A DNA stretch of 19,968 nucleotides, from positions 1-19,968 of the forward strand of contig JABMOJ010000457.1 in the NCBI GenBank assembly GCA_013204195.1. The letters run 5' to 3'. This stretch comes from SAR86 cluster bacterium (GTDB taxonomy: Bacteria > Pseudomonadota > Gammaproteobacteria > Pseudomonadales > Azotimanducaceae). This document shows positions 1-8,253 of the stretch, in pieces (the stretch's first letter is position 1; each line of letters starts with the position of its first letter). The position numbers and the translations under genes were made by a program. The notes beneath the pieces are model-generated. The model was not told where the DNA came from. It searched no databases and saw only the letters and a program-made list of their open reading frames with translations.

Positions 1-2508
1 GAACATGAATGGGCAGCAAACTACGAAATTCTGCCGGGCAAGGAAAAGGTCGTCAGCGAATTGCGGCGTTTAGCCAAGGATGCAGACCAGATATTCCTAG
101 CGACTGACCTTGACCGCGAAGGCGAGGCCATTGCTTGGCATCTGCGTGAAGCGATCGGTGGCGATGAAAGCTGTTATCGACGAGTCGTCTTCAACGAAAT
201 TACGAAAAAAGCCATTCAGGAGGCCTTCGAGCATCCTGGTGAGATTGACATGGCGATGGTTAATGCGCAGCAGGCTCGGCGCTTTTTGGATAGAGTCGTG
301 GGCTTTATGGTCTCGCCGCTGTTGTGGGCCAAAGTTGCCCGTGGTCTTTCTGCTGGTCGAGTTCAATCGGTGGCGGTTCGACTCATCGTCGAACGCGAGA
401 AAGAGATCCGTGCGTTTATTCCCGAGGAATATTGGGAGCTGTTTGCCGATTTGAGTGAAGCCGGCAAACCCGCCACTGAGTTCGTTAAATTTCAGGTCAC
501 TAAAGAGGCGGGTGAAGCCTTTCGGCCCTCCAGTCAGGCGCAGGCTGATGCCGCGCTGGCTAAGCTGCAGGTTGCGACCTACACCGTCAAGAGTCGTGAG
601 GATCGGCCGACCCAGACGCGTCCTGCAGCACCATTTATTACCTCGACCCTACAGCAGGCGGCGAGTACGCGCCTCGGTTTTGGCGTTAAGAAGACCATGA
701 TGTTGGCCCAGCGATTGTATGAAGCTGGCTACATTACCTATATGCGAACGGACTCCACCAACTTGAGCAACGATGCGGTGGCGAATTGCCGAGACTGGAT
801 CGAATCTGAATTTGGTAAGCGCTACTTGCCAGAAGTACCCAGAGTCTACAGCAGCAAGAGTGGTGCTCAGGAAGCACACGAGGCCATTCGTCCGTCAGAT
901 GTGACCGTCAAGACCACGTCCATTGCCGGCATGGAGCGCGATGCCGAACGTCTGTACGAATTGATCTGGCGTCAGTTTGTCGCCTGCCAGATGCCCAACG
1001 CGGATTATACGAGTACCGCCGTTGTGGTCGTCGCCGCAGACATGGATTTACGCGTCAGAGGTCGGATCCTACGTTTCGACGGCTTCACGCGGGTGCAACC
1101 TCCCGCTAGCCGTAAAGAAGAAGAGGCCGTATTGCCTGAATATCAGGTCGGCCAGGTGTTATCCCTGACAGAACTAGATCCGGTACAACACTTTACCAAG
1201 CCGCCACCCCGATTTGGCGAGGCGAGCCTGGTGAGAGAATTGGAGAAAAAGGGTATTGGTCGGCCGTCCACTTATGCGGCGATCATTACCACGATTCAAG
1301 ACCGAGGTTACGTTAACCTGCAAAATAAGCGGTTTTACGCCAACAAAATAGGCGATGTAGTAACCTCTCGGCTGGTAGAAAATTTCCCTAATCTGCTGGA
1401 TTATGGCTTCACCGCGGAATTGGAAGAGGAGTTAGATCAGGTTTCGGGCGGTCAGCGCGATTGGAAAAAAGTGCTGACGGAGTTCTACCAAGATTTCAGC
1501 GGCAAAGTAGAAAAAGCCAGTGGAGAAGACGGGGGCATGCGTGCTAACGACCCCACTATGACGGATATTCCCTGCCCTCTGTGTGGCCGCGAGATGCAGA
1601 TTCGGACTGCCAGTACCGGGGTTTTTCTGGGCTGTTCAGGCTATAACCTGCCGCCAAAAGAGCGGTGTAAACAAACTATCAACCTGATTTCAGGTGATGA
1701 GGTGGTGAGCGTCAATGGTGATGAGGAAGAAGAGTCTCGTATCCTGTTGACCAAACATCGCTGCGGCCGTTGTCATACCGCGATGGACAGCTACCTCATC
1801 GACAGTGAACGCAAGCTGCACGTGTGCGGTAATAACCCGGACTGTGATGGTTCTGAAGTCGAACGCGGTTTGTATAAGATCAAGGGCTATGATGGCCCCG
1901 TGCTGGAATGCGATAAGTGCGGCGCCGAGATGCAGTTGAAAACCGGTCGGTTCGGCAAGTATTTCGGTTGTACCAGCGAAGAGTGTAAAAATACCCGTAA
2001 GCTGTTGCGCAGTGGTGAAGCCGCGCCGCCGAAGATGGATCCGGTGCAGATGCCGGAGCTGCAGTGTCGCAAGGTAGATGATACCTATGTATTGCGTGAT
2101 GGTGCCGCCGGTATTTTTCTTGCCGCCAGCCAGTTCCCTAAAAATCGCGAAACCCGAGCACCTTATCTGGATGAGTTGCTGCCACACCAAAACGAGATCG
2201 ACCCCAAATATGGTTTCTTAATGCGGGCGCCGGCACAAGACCCTGAGGGTAATCGCAGCCTGATTAAATTTGGTCGTAAGACCAAAGAGCATTTCGTCAT
2301 GACAGAAGTCGATGACAAGCCTACTGGCTGGCGTGCAGATTTCGTTGATGGCAAGTGGCTGGAAGAAGCCGCGCCAGTGCGCAAGCCCAAGCCCAAGGCA
2401 AAAGCCAAAGCCAAACCTAAAGCCAAAGCCAAGCCAAAAGCCAAAGTGGCTGCTCGAAAAACACCCGTGAAAACTGACCCGGAACCTTCTTTGGCGTCAG
2501 AGGACTAA
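1..2508 (+). CDS. topA: DNA topoisomerase I, 5'-truncated by the window edge
   Basis: Type IA topoisomerase, which relaxes negatively supercoiled DNA by cutting one strand through a tyrosyl phosphodiester. The frame is open from base 1, and the first residues ([18 protein letters not shown]) match the E. coli protein at about residue 76, so some 75 codons with the first TOPRIM glutamate lie outside the window. The visible TOPRIM acidic cluster DLDREGE is at residues 36-42 of the visible peptide (E. coli D111, D113, E115). The catalytic tyrosine is in ITYMRTDS, codon 739-741 (E. coli Y319). Three C-terminal C4-type zinc-ribbon motifs begin near residues 525, 588 and 637. The protein ends in a long basic Lys-Pro/Ala tail that would bring the full length to about 910 aa, against 865 in E. 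coli. It is followed within 4 bp by a hairpin terminator. Identity is certain; only the start is missing. Confidence 0.97.
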   Translation, partial: EHEWAANYEILPGKEKVVSELRRLAKDADQIFLATDLDREGEAIAWHLREAIGGDESCYRRVVFNEITKKAIQEAFEHPGEIDMAMVNAQQARRFLDRVVGFMVSPLLWAKVARGLSAGRVQSVAVRLIVEREKEIRAFIPEEYWELFADLSEAGKPATEFVKFQVTKEAGEAFRPSSQAQADAALAKLQVATYTVKSREDRPTQTRPAAPFITSTLQQAASTRLGFGVKKTMMLAQRLYEAGYITYMRTDSTNLSNDAVANCRDWIESEFGKRYLPEVPRVYSSKSGAQEAHEAIRPSDVTVKTTSIAGMERDAERLYELIWRQFVACQMPNADYTSTAVVVVAADMDLRVRGRILRFDGFTRVQPPASRKEEEAVLPEYQVGQVLSLTELDPVQHFTKPPPRFGEASLVRELEKKGIGRPSTYAAIITTIQDRGYVNLQNKRFYANKIGDVVTSRLVENFPNLLDYGFTAELEEELDQVSGGQRDWKKVLTEFYQDFSGKVEKASGEDGGMRANDPTMTDIPCPLCGREMQIRTASTGVFLGCSGYNLPPKERCKQTINLISGDEVVSVNGDEEEESRILLTKHRCGRCHTAMDSYLIDSERKLHVCGNNPDCDGSEVERGLYKIKGYDGPVLECDKCGAEMQLKTGRFGKYFGCTSEECKNTRKLLRSGEAAPPKMDPVQMPELQCRKVDDTYVLRDGAAGIFLAASQFPKNRETRAPYLDELLPHQNEIDPKYGFLMRAPAQDPEGNRSLIKFGRKTKEHFVMTEVDDKPTGWRADFVDGKWLEEAAPVRKPKPKAKAKAKPKAKAKPKAKVAARKTPVKTDPEPSLASED
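2383..2445 (+). repeat. Lys-Pro/Ala codon repeat in the TopA tail
   Basis: Twenty-one consecutive codons alternate lysine with alanine or proline (pattern K-P/A), written mostly as 6-base units of the aaagcc type. It encodes residues 795-815 of the visible TopA peptide. Lys/Ala-rich C-terminal tails occur in several bacterial TopA proteins, and they resemble histone-H1-like nucleic-acid-binding tails. The near-identical hexamers suggest expansion by slippage, so length may vary between strains. Confidence 0.85.
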
Positions 2509-2511
2509 ACG

Positions 2512-2535
2512 CGGGCCCTCAGGCCCGTTTTATTA
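2512..2535 (+). terminator. Rho-independent terminator of topA
   Basis: CGGGCC (2512-2517), loop CTCA, GGCCCG (2522-2527), then TTTTATTA. The perfect 6-bp GC stem plus a U-rich tract starts 4 bases after the topA stop. It lies between convergent genes. Read on the minus strand the stem is followed only by GCGTTTAG, so termination of the opposite gene here would be weaker. Confidence 0.85.
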
Positions 2536-2549
2536 GACGTTAGCCAGCG

Positions 2550-4106
2550 CTAGTAGCGTTCTGCCTTTCTCGATACCACGCCGTCCTCGGTGAGTGTCAG
2601 GTGGGTTAGCGTCTGCTCGTCATGATTCATCCGCCAGGACAGCATTTTCTGGGCATACTCAAGTACCTTAGGCAGGTAACTGGGGTCGCCAGCTAGGTTA
2701 TGCAACTCAGCCGGGTCCTGCTTTAAATCGAAGAATAAGGGTGGCAGGTGTGTGAAGTGCACGTACTTGTAGTCATTATCTCGAATGACATTCAGGGTAC
2801 ATTGATGCGGCGTCAGGCCCAGTTCTGCTTCCATGGCAGTGCCGTTTAAAATATCCCTGAAGTCATACTCCCAGTGCGCCTCGGTACGCCAGTTGGCAGG
2901 AAAAGTGCCGTGCCGAATCCCCGGTAATAATGACCGACCGTCACATTGTTGTGGAATTTCGACGCCAGCCCATTCGAGTAATGTGGGCATAATATCGATA
3001 TTTTCAGTGAAGCCACTGATCACCTGACCACGACTAGCGTCGGCGGCTGCGCTCGGATCATAGATGATCAACGGAATGTGGTAAGACTCGTTGAAGTAGC
3101 CCAATTTTCCCAGTAACCAATGATCGCCCATTTGTTCGCCGTGATCAGAAGTGAAAACGATTAGGGTGTTCTCCCAAAGGCCTTGCGCCTTGAGATGTTC
3201 AAACAGTCGGCCAAGGTTAGCGTCGACCTCTGACATCAAGCCAAAATAAGCTGACTTTAGCCGAGTTTGTTTTTTCTCGTCATCGGCTGCGCCATAGTAG
3301 GGTCGTTTGAGAAAGTGACTGAGGAAAGGGTGTTGCTCAGCCTCTACTGCAGCGGATTCTGCGCGGTTGAAATCCTTCAGGGTCTCCGGTGGATACAGGG
3401 TGTTATAGGGTGCCGGCGCAACCCAGGGTGGGTGGGGACGCAACAAAGACAAGTGTACGCAGAAAGGCTCGGCATCTGGGTTGGCATCCACATAGTCGAT
3501 GACCTGGTCGACCATGAACCAGGTGTCGTGATGCTCTGCGGGAATTGCCAGGGGCAGAGGTTCGGTGCCGCCAGCCTCGTATTCGAGGCCCGCCGTTCGC
3601 GTGGTGTACAAATTAAAGTTTGGGGTTGGAATCGCATAACCCTTGGTTGTCAGCCAATCAGCCCAAGCGTCTGGGTAGGTGCCCATCATGACAGCCGGTT
3701 TGATGCCGGGTAAGGGGCCTTCGTAACTGCGCAGAATGGGGTCGTCAGCATCAAATTGGCGGGGATCGTTAGCCGTGTCCGTGTAGCCGAAGAGCACGGG
3801 ATCATACCCTTGTTGGCGCAGTTCCAGAGCCCAGTTAGTATGGCGGGCATCTAATGGGGTGCCATTGGTGCCGGCTCGATGGTTCTGCAAATACATGCCC
3901 GTGTGAAGGCTGGCCCGTGAGGGCGCACAAGGCACCGCGTTGGCGTAATGTTGGGGAAACAAGACACCTTGACTGGCGAGCTTGTCGAGATTTGGCGTTT
4001 GCACCTTGTGACCTAGGGTCGAGAGGCATTCACCGCGCCATTGATCGGCGGTGATAAACAGGATGTTTTTCTTCCTTGCGGTATTTTCTACAGCGTCATT
4101 TTTCAT
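2550..4106 (-). CDS. Phosphonate monoester hydrolase / sulfatase-family enzyme
   Basis: Alkaline-phosphatase-superfamily hydrolase of 518 aa with no signal peptide, so it is predicted cytoplasmic. The sulfatase signature C-x-P-S-R is present at C60-R64; the cysteine should be converted to formylglycine. Metal ligands are D21-Q22 at the N-terminus (ADQWR) and D321-H322 (SDHGEQMGDH). The Asp-Gln pair instead of Asp-Asp, the GYTDT segment, RPHPP, LLGKLGY and the ending YKYVHF...LPPLFFDL...LSWR...TLTH all resemble, from memory, the Rhizobium/Burkholderia phosphonate monoester hydrolase group. These are promiscuous enzymes cleaving phosphonate and phosphate mono/diesters as well as sulfate esters and sulfonates. 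The substrate here is not known. The gene converges on topA and is divergent from the Baeyer-Villiger gene. No formylglycine-generating enzyme is visible in the window. The ATG has no strong Shine-Dalgarno sequence. Confidence 0.9.
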   Translation of the reverse strand: MKNDAVENTARKKNILFITADQWRGECLSTLGHKVQTPNLDKLASQGVLFPQHYANAVPCAPSRASLHTGMYLQNHRAGTNGTPLDARHTNWALELRQQGYDPVLFGYTDTANDPRQFDADDPILRSYEGPLPGIKPAVMMGTYPDAWADWLTTKGYAIPTPNFNLYTTRTAGLEYEAGGTEPLPLAIPAEHHDTWFMVDQVIDYVDANPDAEPFCVHLSLLRPHPPWVAPAPYNTLYPPETLKDFNRAESAAVEAEQHPFLSHFLKRPYYGAADDEKKQTRLKSAYFGLMSEVDANLGRLFEHLKAQGLWENTLIVFTSDHGEQMGDHWLLGKLGYFNESYHIPLIIYDPSAAADASRGQVISGFTENIDIMPTLLEWAGVEIPQQCDGRSLLPGIRHGTFPANWRTEAHWEYDFRDILNGTAMEAELGLTPHQCTLNVIRDNDYKYVHFTHLPPLFFDLKQDPAELHNLAGDPSYLPKVLEYAQKMLSWRMNHDEQTLTHLTLTEDGVVSRKAERY

Positions 4107-4326
4107 AAACCCAGGAGCCTTTTACAATGTCTGGTGGCGTGCTATGTTTTTTGGTCTAGCCGCTCTGAGCCCCATCATAGCGTAATTGGCATCGATTGCA
4201 TGTCCCCTTGGATGGCGCCTAATTTAGCTCGATGGGCGGCAGTCTGGCGAGCTGGGGACTGGTTTGTTCGAGTGATTTGTGTGATATTCGGCGTGGTTTA
4301 AGTATCTTCAAATAGGAGTGAGAGAA
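4107..4326. promoter_or_regulatory. Divergent intergenic region, sulfatase-type gene / BVMO
   Basis: A 220-bp spacer between divergently transcribed genes, so it should hold both promoters. I found no convincing -35/-10 pair and no clean inverted repeat. The only clear signal is the AGGAG at 4314-4318, which serves the Baeyer-Villiger gene. Confidence 0.4.
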
Positions 4327-5931
4327 TTGATAGCAGCAGCAAGAGAAGTTGACGCGGTGATCGTCGGTGCAGGTTTTGCCGGCATGTATATGCTGCATCG
4401 GCTTCGCAGTGCCGGAATGAACGTACAGGTGATTGAGGCTGGCGATGGCGTCGGTGGCACTTGGTACTGGAACCGTTATCCTGGCGCCCGTTGCGACATC
4501 GAGAGCATGGAGTATTCCTATCAGTTTTCTGAGGAGTTGCAACAGGAATGGGAATGGCAAGAGCGCTATGCACCGCAGCCGGAAATTCTGGCCTATGCCA
4601 ACCATGTGGCTGATCGCTTCGATTTGCGCAAAAATATCCAGTTTGAAACGCGAGTGACCGAGGCGGTGTTTGATGAGACCATCAACCGCTGGCAGGTGAA
4701 AACCAATACCGGTGAGGTATTGTCGTCTAGCTTCTGCGTGATGGCCACCGGTTGTCTGTCATCTACTAACTTGCCGAAATTTGAAGGCCTGGACACCTAC
4801 CAGGGTGAATGGTTTCACACGGGTCTATGGCCACACAAGGGGGTGGACTTCACCGGCAAGCGAATAGCGATTATCGGTACGGGTTCTTCTGCCGTTCAGT
4901 CAATTCCCCAGCTGGCAAAGCAGGCGGCTCACTTGACCGTATTCCAGCGGACGCCGAACTTTTCGATTCCAGCTCATAACCGCCAGCTTGAGCCGGAATA
5001 TGTAGCCGAGGTCAAAGCTCATTACTCGGAGCTGCGAGCGGCTAACAACCTGGAAGCCGGAGGCTTTGGTTCCCGTACTGAACGTAATGACGGCTCGGTG
5101 TTTGAGGCCAGCGAAGCCGAGCGGGCAGAGAATTTTGAGCGTAAGTGGCAGACCGGCGGGTTTGGTTTTTTAGCCGCCTTTGGTGACCTGTTAATGGCGC
5201 CGGAAAGCAACGAATTTGCTGCCGACTTCGTCCGCAGTAAGATTCGGGCTACGGTTAAGGACCCTGCCGTTGCTGACTTGTTGTGTCCGCAACAGGTTAT
5301 TGGCTGTAAGCGACTGTGTGTGGATATTAATTATTTCGAGACCTATAACCGCGATAACGTGACCTTGATCAGCGTCAAGGACCATCCCATCGAGCGGGTG
5401 ACCCCCAAGGGTCTGGTGACCGGCGGCGAGGAATATGAGTTTGATTGTTTGATCTTCGCCACGGGCTTTGATGCCATGACCGGCTCGCTTACCCGCATTG
5501 ATATTCGCGGCCGCGATGGTGTAGCGCTGAAAGACAAATGGGCGGCAGGCCCACGCACCTATCTGGGTTTGGGCTCCGCCGGGTTCCCAAATTTGTTTAC
5601 CATCTCTGGCCCGCAAAGTCCGTCGGTGTTGAGCAATATGATTTGCTCCATAGAGCAGCATGTTAACTGGGTCACCGACTGCATATTGAACATGCGCGAG
5701 CGTGGCTTGGCGACCATAGAAGCTGACGTTAAGGCCGAGGATGCGTGGGTGGCTCATGTCAATGAGATCGCAGACATGACCCTTTACCCATCTTGCAACT
5801 CATGGTATCTGGGCGCTAACGTGCCAGGTAAGCCGCGAGTGTTTATGCCTTATGTGGGGGGTTTGCCGGTGTATGCTGAGAAGTGTGAGGAGGTGGCGAG
5901 TCATAACTACGAGGGGTTTGTGCTCGCCTAG
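4327..5931 (+). CDS. Baeyer-Villiger flavin monooxygenase, cyclohexanone/phenylacetone type
   Basis: Class B flavin monooxygenase (FAD, NADPH) that inserts one oxygen next to a ketone to give an ester or lactone. The start is TTG at 4327: AGGAG (4314-4318) is 8 bases upstream of it, whereas the GTG at 4318 would overlap that Shine-Dalgarno sequence. The product is 534 aa, close to cyclohexanone monooxygenase (about 540). The FAD-binding Rossmann motif GAGFAG is at 14-19, followed by GGTWYWNRYPGARCDIES, typical of this subgroup. The Baeyer-Villiger fingerprint is YQGEWFHTGLWP at 158-169, with Tyr replacing the usual first Phe. The NADPH Rossmann motif GTGSSA is at 184-189. The substrate is not predictable; cyclic or aryl ketones are usual. 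It is divergent from the hydrolase at 2550-4106 and convergent with the LysR gene, so it is probably monocistronic. Confidence 0.93.
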   Translation: MIAAAREVDAVIVGAGFAGMYMLHRLRSAGMNVQVIEAGDGVGGTWYWNRYPGARCDIESMEYSYQFSEELQQEWEWQERYAPQPEILAYANHVADRFDLRKNIQFETRVTEAVFDETINRWQVKTNTGEVLSSSFCVMATGCLSSTNLPKFEGLDTYQGEWFHTGLWPHKGVDFTGKRIAIIGTGSSAVQSIPQLAKQAAHLTVFQRTPNFSIPAHNRQLEPEYVAEVKAHYSELRAANNLEAGGFGSRTERNDGSVFEASEAERAENFERKWQTGGFGFLAAFGDLLMAPESNEFAADFVRSKIRATVKDPAVADLLCPQQVIGCKRLCVDINYFETYNRDNVTLISVKDHPIERVTPKGLVTGGEEYEFDCLIFATGFDAMTGSLTRIDIRGRDGVALKDKWAAGPRTYLGLGSAGFPNLFTISGPQSPSVLSNMICSIEQHVNWVTDCILNMRERGLATIEADVKAEDAWVAHVNEIADMTLYPSCNSWYLGANVPGKPRVFMPYVGGLPVYAEKCEEVASHNYEGFVLA

Positions 5932-6070
5932 ATGCAACTGACGCTGAGTTTGCTGGCTCTCGTCGGCAGCCTTGGCGGACTGGGTCGTTGACCGGATCGG
6001 GTGCCTGTCCCTCGGCCGGTATGTCGAGTACAAGATCCTTGGCGCGCTGGCCGCGATACTGAAATACAAT

Positions 6071-6982
6071 TCAGGCTGGCAGCTGCCAGTAGGGTGTTTC
6101 ACCATAGTAAACCGCCAGATAGTCAATCAGGCTGCGCACTCGAAGTGGCAGATGCCGGGTTTGGGGATAGACTGCGTACACACCATTATTATTCTGCACC
6201 AGCTGGTCTGCAAGGATGGGCACCAGCAGTCCCAGCTTGATGGCTTTGTAGCAGAGAAAGTCCGGTGAAAACACCAGGCCTCGGCCGTTGATGGCCTCCT
6301 CGAGCAGAAAGTCACCGTTGTTGGCGCTGAGTACACTGCTGATTCTGGGCGATACCTTGTTGCCACTTGCGTCCAGCATTTGCCATTTTTCCGGCGACAA
6401 TGTGTACTTCAGCCGCACATGGCCGTTGTCCAAATCCTGGGCTGTCAAAGGTGTGCCATGGCTGGCCAGGTAGCTGGGGCTGGCGCACAGCACATTTTTA
6501 ACCACCGTCAAACGGCGTGCCATCAGGGTTGAGTCAGTCAAGCTGCTGATGCGCACCGCTAGATCAAAACCCGCTTCCACCAGATCGGCTCGCCGGTCAT
6601 TGAAATCGATATCAAATTCAACTTCCGGATTGATCTCGGTAAACCGTCGCAACGCCGGTGCCAGATGGGTCAGACCGAATGACAAAGGGCTGGCAATTCT
6701 GATGCGACCGGTCAATTCTGAGTTTTGTTGGCGCAGGCCCGACTCTACCTCGGTCACCTGGTCGATGATCTGGACGCATTGCTGGTAGTAGCTGCGGCCC
6801 GTTTCCGTGAGCGTATGGGTCCGCGTGGTACGGGTCAGCAGCGTGACACCGAGGCGTTTTTCGAGTATCGCTAAGCGCTTGCTGACGGCTGACTTAACGG
6901 TGCCGAGCTGCTCGGCGGCTTTGGTCATCGAGCCCGCGTCAACGATACGGACAAAGGTTTGCATATCTTCGAGTTGGTTCAT
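6071..6982 (-). CDS. LysR-family transcriptional regulator
   Basis: Protein of 303 aa with an N-terminal winged helix-turn-helix (about residues 18-37, AGSMTKAAEQLGTVKSAVSKRL), a linker helix to about 90, and the periplasmic-binding-protein-like effector domain to the end. The sequence type resembles the CrgA/aldehyde- and quinone-responsive branch of LysR regulators, but the effector is not determinable. It is transcribed divergently from doxX with a 165-bp shared spacer, the classical layout for a LysR protein that controls the neighbouring operon (here doxX, the azoreductase-like gene and pirin) and itself. The ATG at 6982 has only a weak Shine-Dalgarno sequence. Confidence 0.93.
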   Translation of the reverse strand: MNQLEDMQTFVRIVDAGSMTKAAEQLGTVKSAVSKRLAILEKRLGVTLLTRTTRTHTLTETGRSYYQQCVQIIDQVTEVESGLRQQNSELTGRIRIASPLSFGLTHLAPALRRFTEINPEVEFDIDFNDRRADLVEAGFDLAVRISSLTDSTLMARRLTVVKNVLCASPSYLASHGTPLTAQDLDNGHVRLKYTLSPEKWQMLDASGNKVSPRISSVLSANNGDFLLEEAINGRGLVFSPDFLCYKAIKLGLLVPILADQLVQNNNGVYAVYPQTRHLPLRVRSLIDYLAVYYGETPYWQLPA

Positions 6983-7041
6983 TGAGCGTCTCGGCCTGGC
7001 TGGATAACGGCGACCCCGTTGGTGAGAGTCTACTGTTCTCT

Positions 7042-7086
7042 ATTATGAAACAATGAATTGCCATATTTGGTCTTTATTCACATTGT
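7042..7086 (+). promoter_or_regulatory. Candidate LysR box and doxX promoter
   Basis: ATT-N11-AAT at 7042-7058 fits the T-N11-A core of LysR binding sites, with only the outer three base pairs symmetrical. It abuts TTGCCA (7058-7063), which is 17 bp from CATTGT (7081-7086, 3 of 6 matches to -10), in a locally AT-rich stretch of the lysR/doxX spacer. The position just upstream of and overlapping the -35 suits an activator. The match is weak, so this is a proposal. Confidence 0.35.
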
Positions 7087-7147
7087 GTCAACCGTAGAAT
7101 GGCAGCCTCTTACTGACTGACCACCAACCCAGACAAGGAACCTCATC

Positions 7148-7546
7148 ATGAACTACCTCAATATGCTGCATCTCTATACGCCTGTTGTGGGCCGCCTGTT
7201 GATCAGCAGTATTTTTCTGATGGCGGGTATTTCGAAAATCACCGGCTATGCTGGCACCCAAGGCTATATGGTGTCTGTTGGCGTACCAGGCGAGTTGCTG
7301 CCAGTGGTGATTGCCCTGGAAATATTGGGCGCGCTTGCTATTATCATCGGCTACCACACACGCTTGGCGGCGTTTCTGCTGGCGGGATTCACCGTCGTCT
7401 CGGCGCTGCTGTTCCACAACGACTTTGCCGACCAGACTCAGTCTATTATGTTTATGAAGAATCTGGCGATTGCCGGTGGCTTCCTGCTCCTGGTGGCCAA
7501 CGGTCCGGGTACTGTGTCTGTAGACGAAGGCATGCCAAAAAGCTAA
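7148..7546 (+). CDS. DoxX-family inner-membrane protein
   Basis: Protein of 132 aa with four predicted membrane segments (about residues 12-32, 50-70, 73-90 and 100-120), the usual DoxX/DoxD architecture. DoxX proteins are small quinone-associated membrane proteins; relatives such as E. coli YqjF respond to quinone or aromatic electrophiles, but their reaction is poorly defined. The ATG is preceded by AAGGA at 7135-7139 with an 8-base spacing. It is first in a probable operon with the flavoprotein 63 bp downstream and the pirin, under the divergent LysR. The association suggests handling of quinones or other electrophiles at the membrane. Confidence 0.88.
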   Translation: MNYLNMLHLYTPVVGRLLISSIFLMAGISKITGYAGTQGYMVSVGVPGELLPVVIALEILGALAIIIGYHTRLAAFLLAGFTVVSALLFHNDFADQTQSIMFMKNLAIAGGFLLLVANGPGTVSVDEGMPKS

Positions 7547-7609
7547 GAGGCGCTAAGCCCTGTGTAGAATGAAACAAACTATTCGAATAAATTTCGCCAA
7601 GGAAATATC

Positions 7610-8182
7610 ATGAACCAGCAGACTATTTTGCATGTTACCGCCAGCGGCCGTCACAGTGGGTCTGTGACTCGCGAAGTGTCAGGGCAAGTCATTGAACAAC
7701 TGCAGGCTCGGCATACGCCGTCAAGGGTTGTCAGCCGTGACTTGGCGCCTGGGTTGCCATTCGTTGATGAGTCATGGATCAACGCTAACTTCACCGATCC
7801 ACAGGCTCGTACTGATGAGCACGCCGCGACGCTGACATTGTCTGACCAATTGGTCGCGGAATTGCAGCAGGCGACGCACATAGTGCTGGCGACCCCGATC
7901 TATAACTTTGGTGTGCCGGCGGCGCTCAAGGCATGGATCGATATGATTGCGCGGGTCCAGCTGACGTTTCAGTACACCGCTACTGGTCCCGAGGGATTAC
8001 TGCAAGACAAACAGGTATATCTGGTGATGGCCTCTGGCGGCACCCCCCTTGGCGGTGACATGGACTTTGCCTCAGGTTATCTGCGGCACGTGCTGGGCTT
8101 TCTGGGCATGACCAATGTGACCATTGTTGATGCGCTCGCCGTCCAACGTGCAGGCAGCCTGATACTGCCAGACCCGCTCTAG
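7610..8182 (+). CDS. FMN-dependent NAD(P)H:quinone reductase / azoreductase-like
   Basis: Flavodoxin-fold protein of 190 aa related to E. coli AzoR (201 aa). The flavin-phosphate loop is near residues 11-20 (ASGRHSGSVTR). The conserved strand and helix TPIYNFGVPAALKAWIDMIAR, followed by TFQYTATGPEGLL, is highly typical of the azoreductase group. The family performs two-electron reduction of quinones and azo dyes with NAD(P)H, which avoids semiquinone radicals. The ATG has a good AAGGAA Shine-Dalgarno sequence. It lies 63 bp after doxX; that gap carries another TGAAACAA-type AT-rich stretch and a TTCGAA palindrome at 7582-7587, so an internal promoter is possible. The C-terminus is about 10 aa shorter than in AzoR. 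Confidence 0.88.
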   Translation: MNQQTILHVTASGRHSGSVTREVSGQVIEQLQARHTPSRVVSRDLAPGLPFVDESWINANFTDPQARTDEHAATLTLSDQLVAELQQATHIVLATPIYNFGVPAALKAWIDMIARVQLTFQYTATGPEGLLQDKQVYLVMASGGTPLGGDMDFASGYLRHVLGFLGMTNVTIVDALAVQRAGSLILPDPL

Positions 8183-8223
8183 GCAAGCGCCAATAGTTCG
8201 GCGTCAGACAGACAGTAAAGGAT

Positions 8224-8241
8224 TGATCTCACCAAAGATCA
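8224..8241 (+). other. Small hairpin before the pirin ribosome site
   Basis: TGATCT (8224-8229) and AGATCA (8236-8241) form a 6-bp stem with a 6-base loop, ending 2 bases before the AGGAGG of the pirin gene. It could influence translation or mark mRNA processing. A stem this short can also occur by chance. Confidence 0.3.
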
Positions 8242-8253
8242 GCAGGAGGATGT

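Noticed and set aside
1690..2190. 166-aa minus-strand frame opposite topA
   Set aside because: Antisense shadow of the zinc-ribbon region of topA, which is unmistakably coding on the plus strand.
5191..5757. 188-aa minus-strand frame inside the Baeyer-Villiger gene
   Set aside because: Shadow of a well-conserved coding region on the opposite strand, with no family resemblance.
6076..6089. 14-bp perfect palindrome CTGGCAGCTGCCAG
   Set aside because: It lies inside the last codons of the LysR gene with no loop or U-tract, so it is unlikely to be an operator or a terminator.
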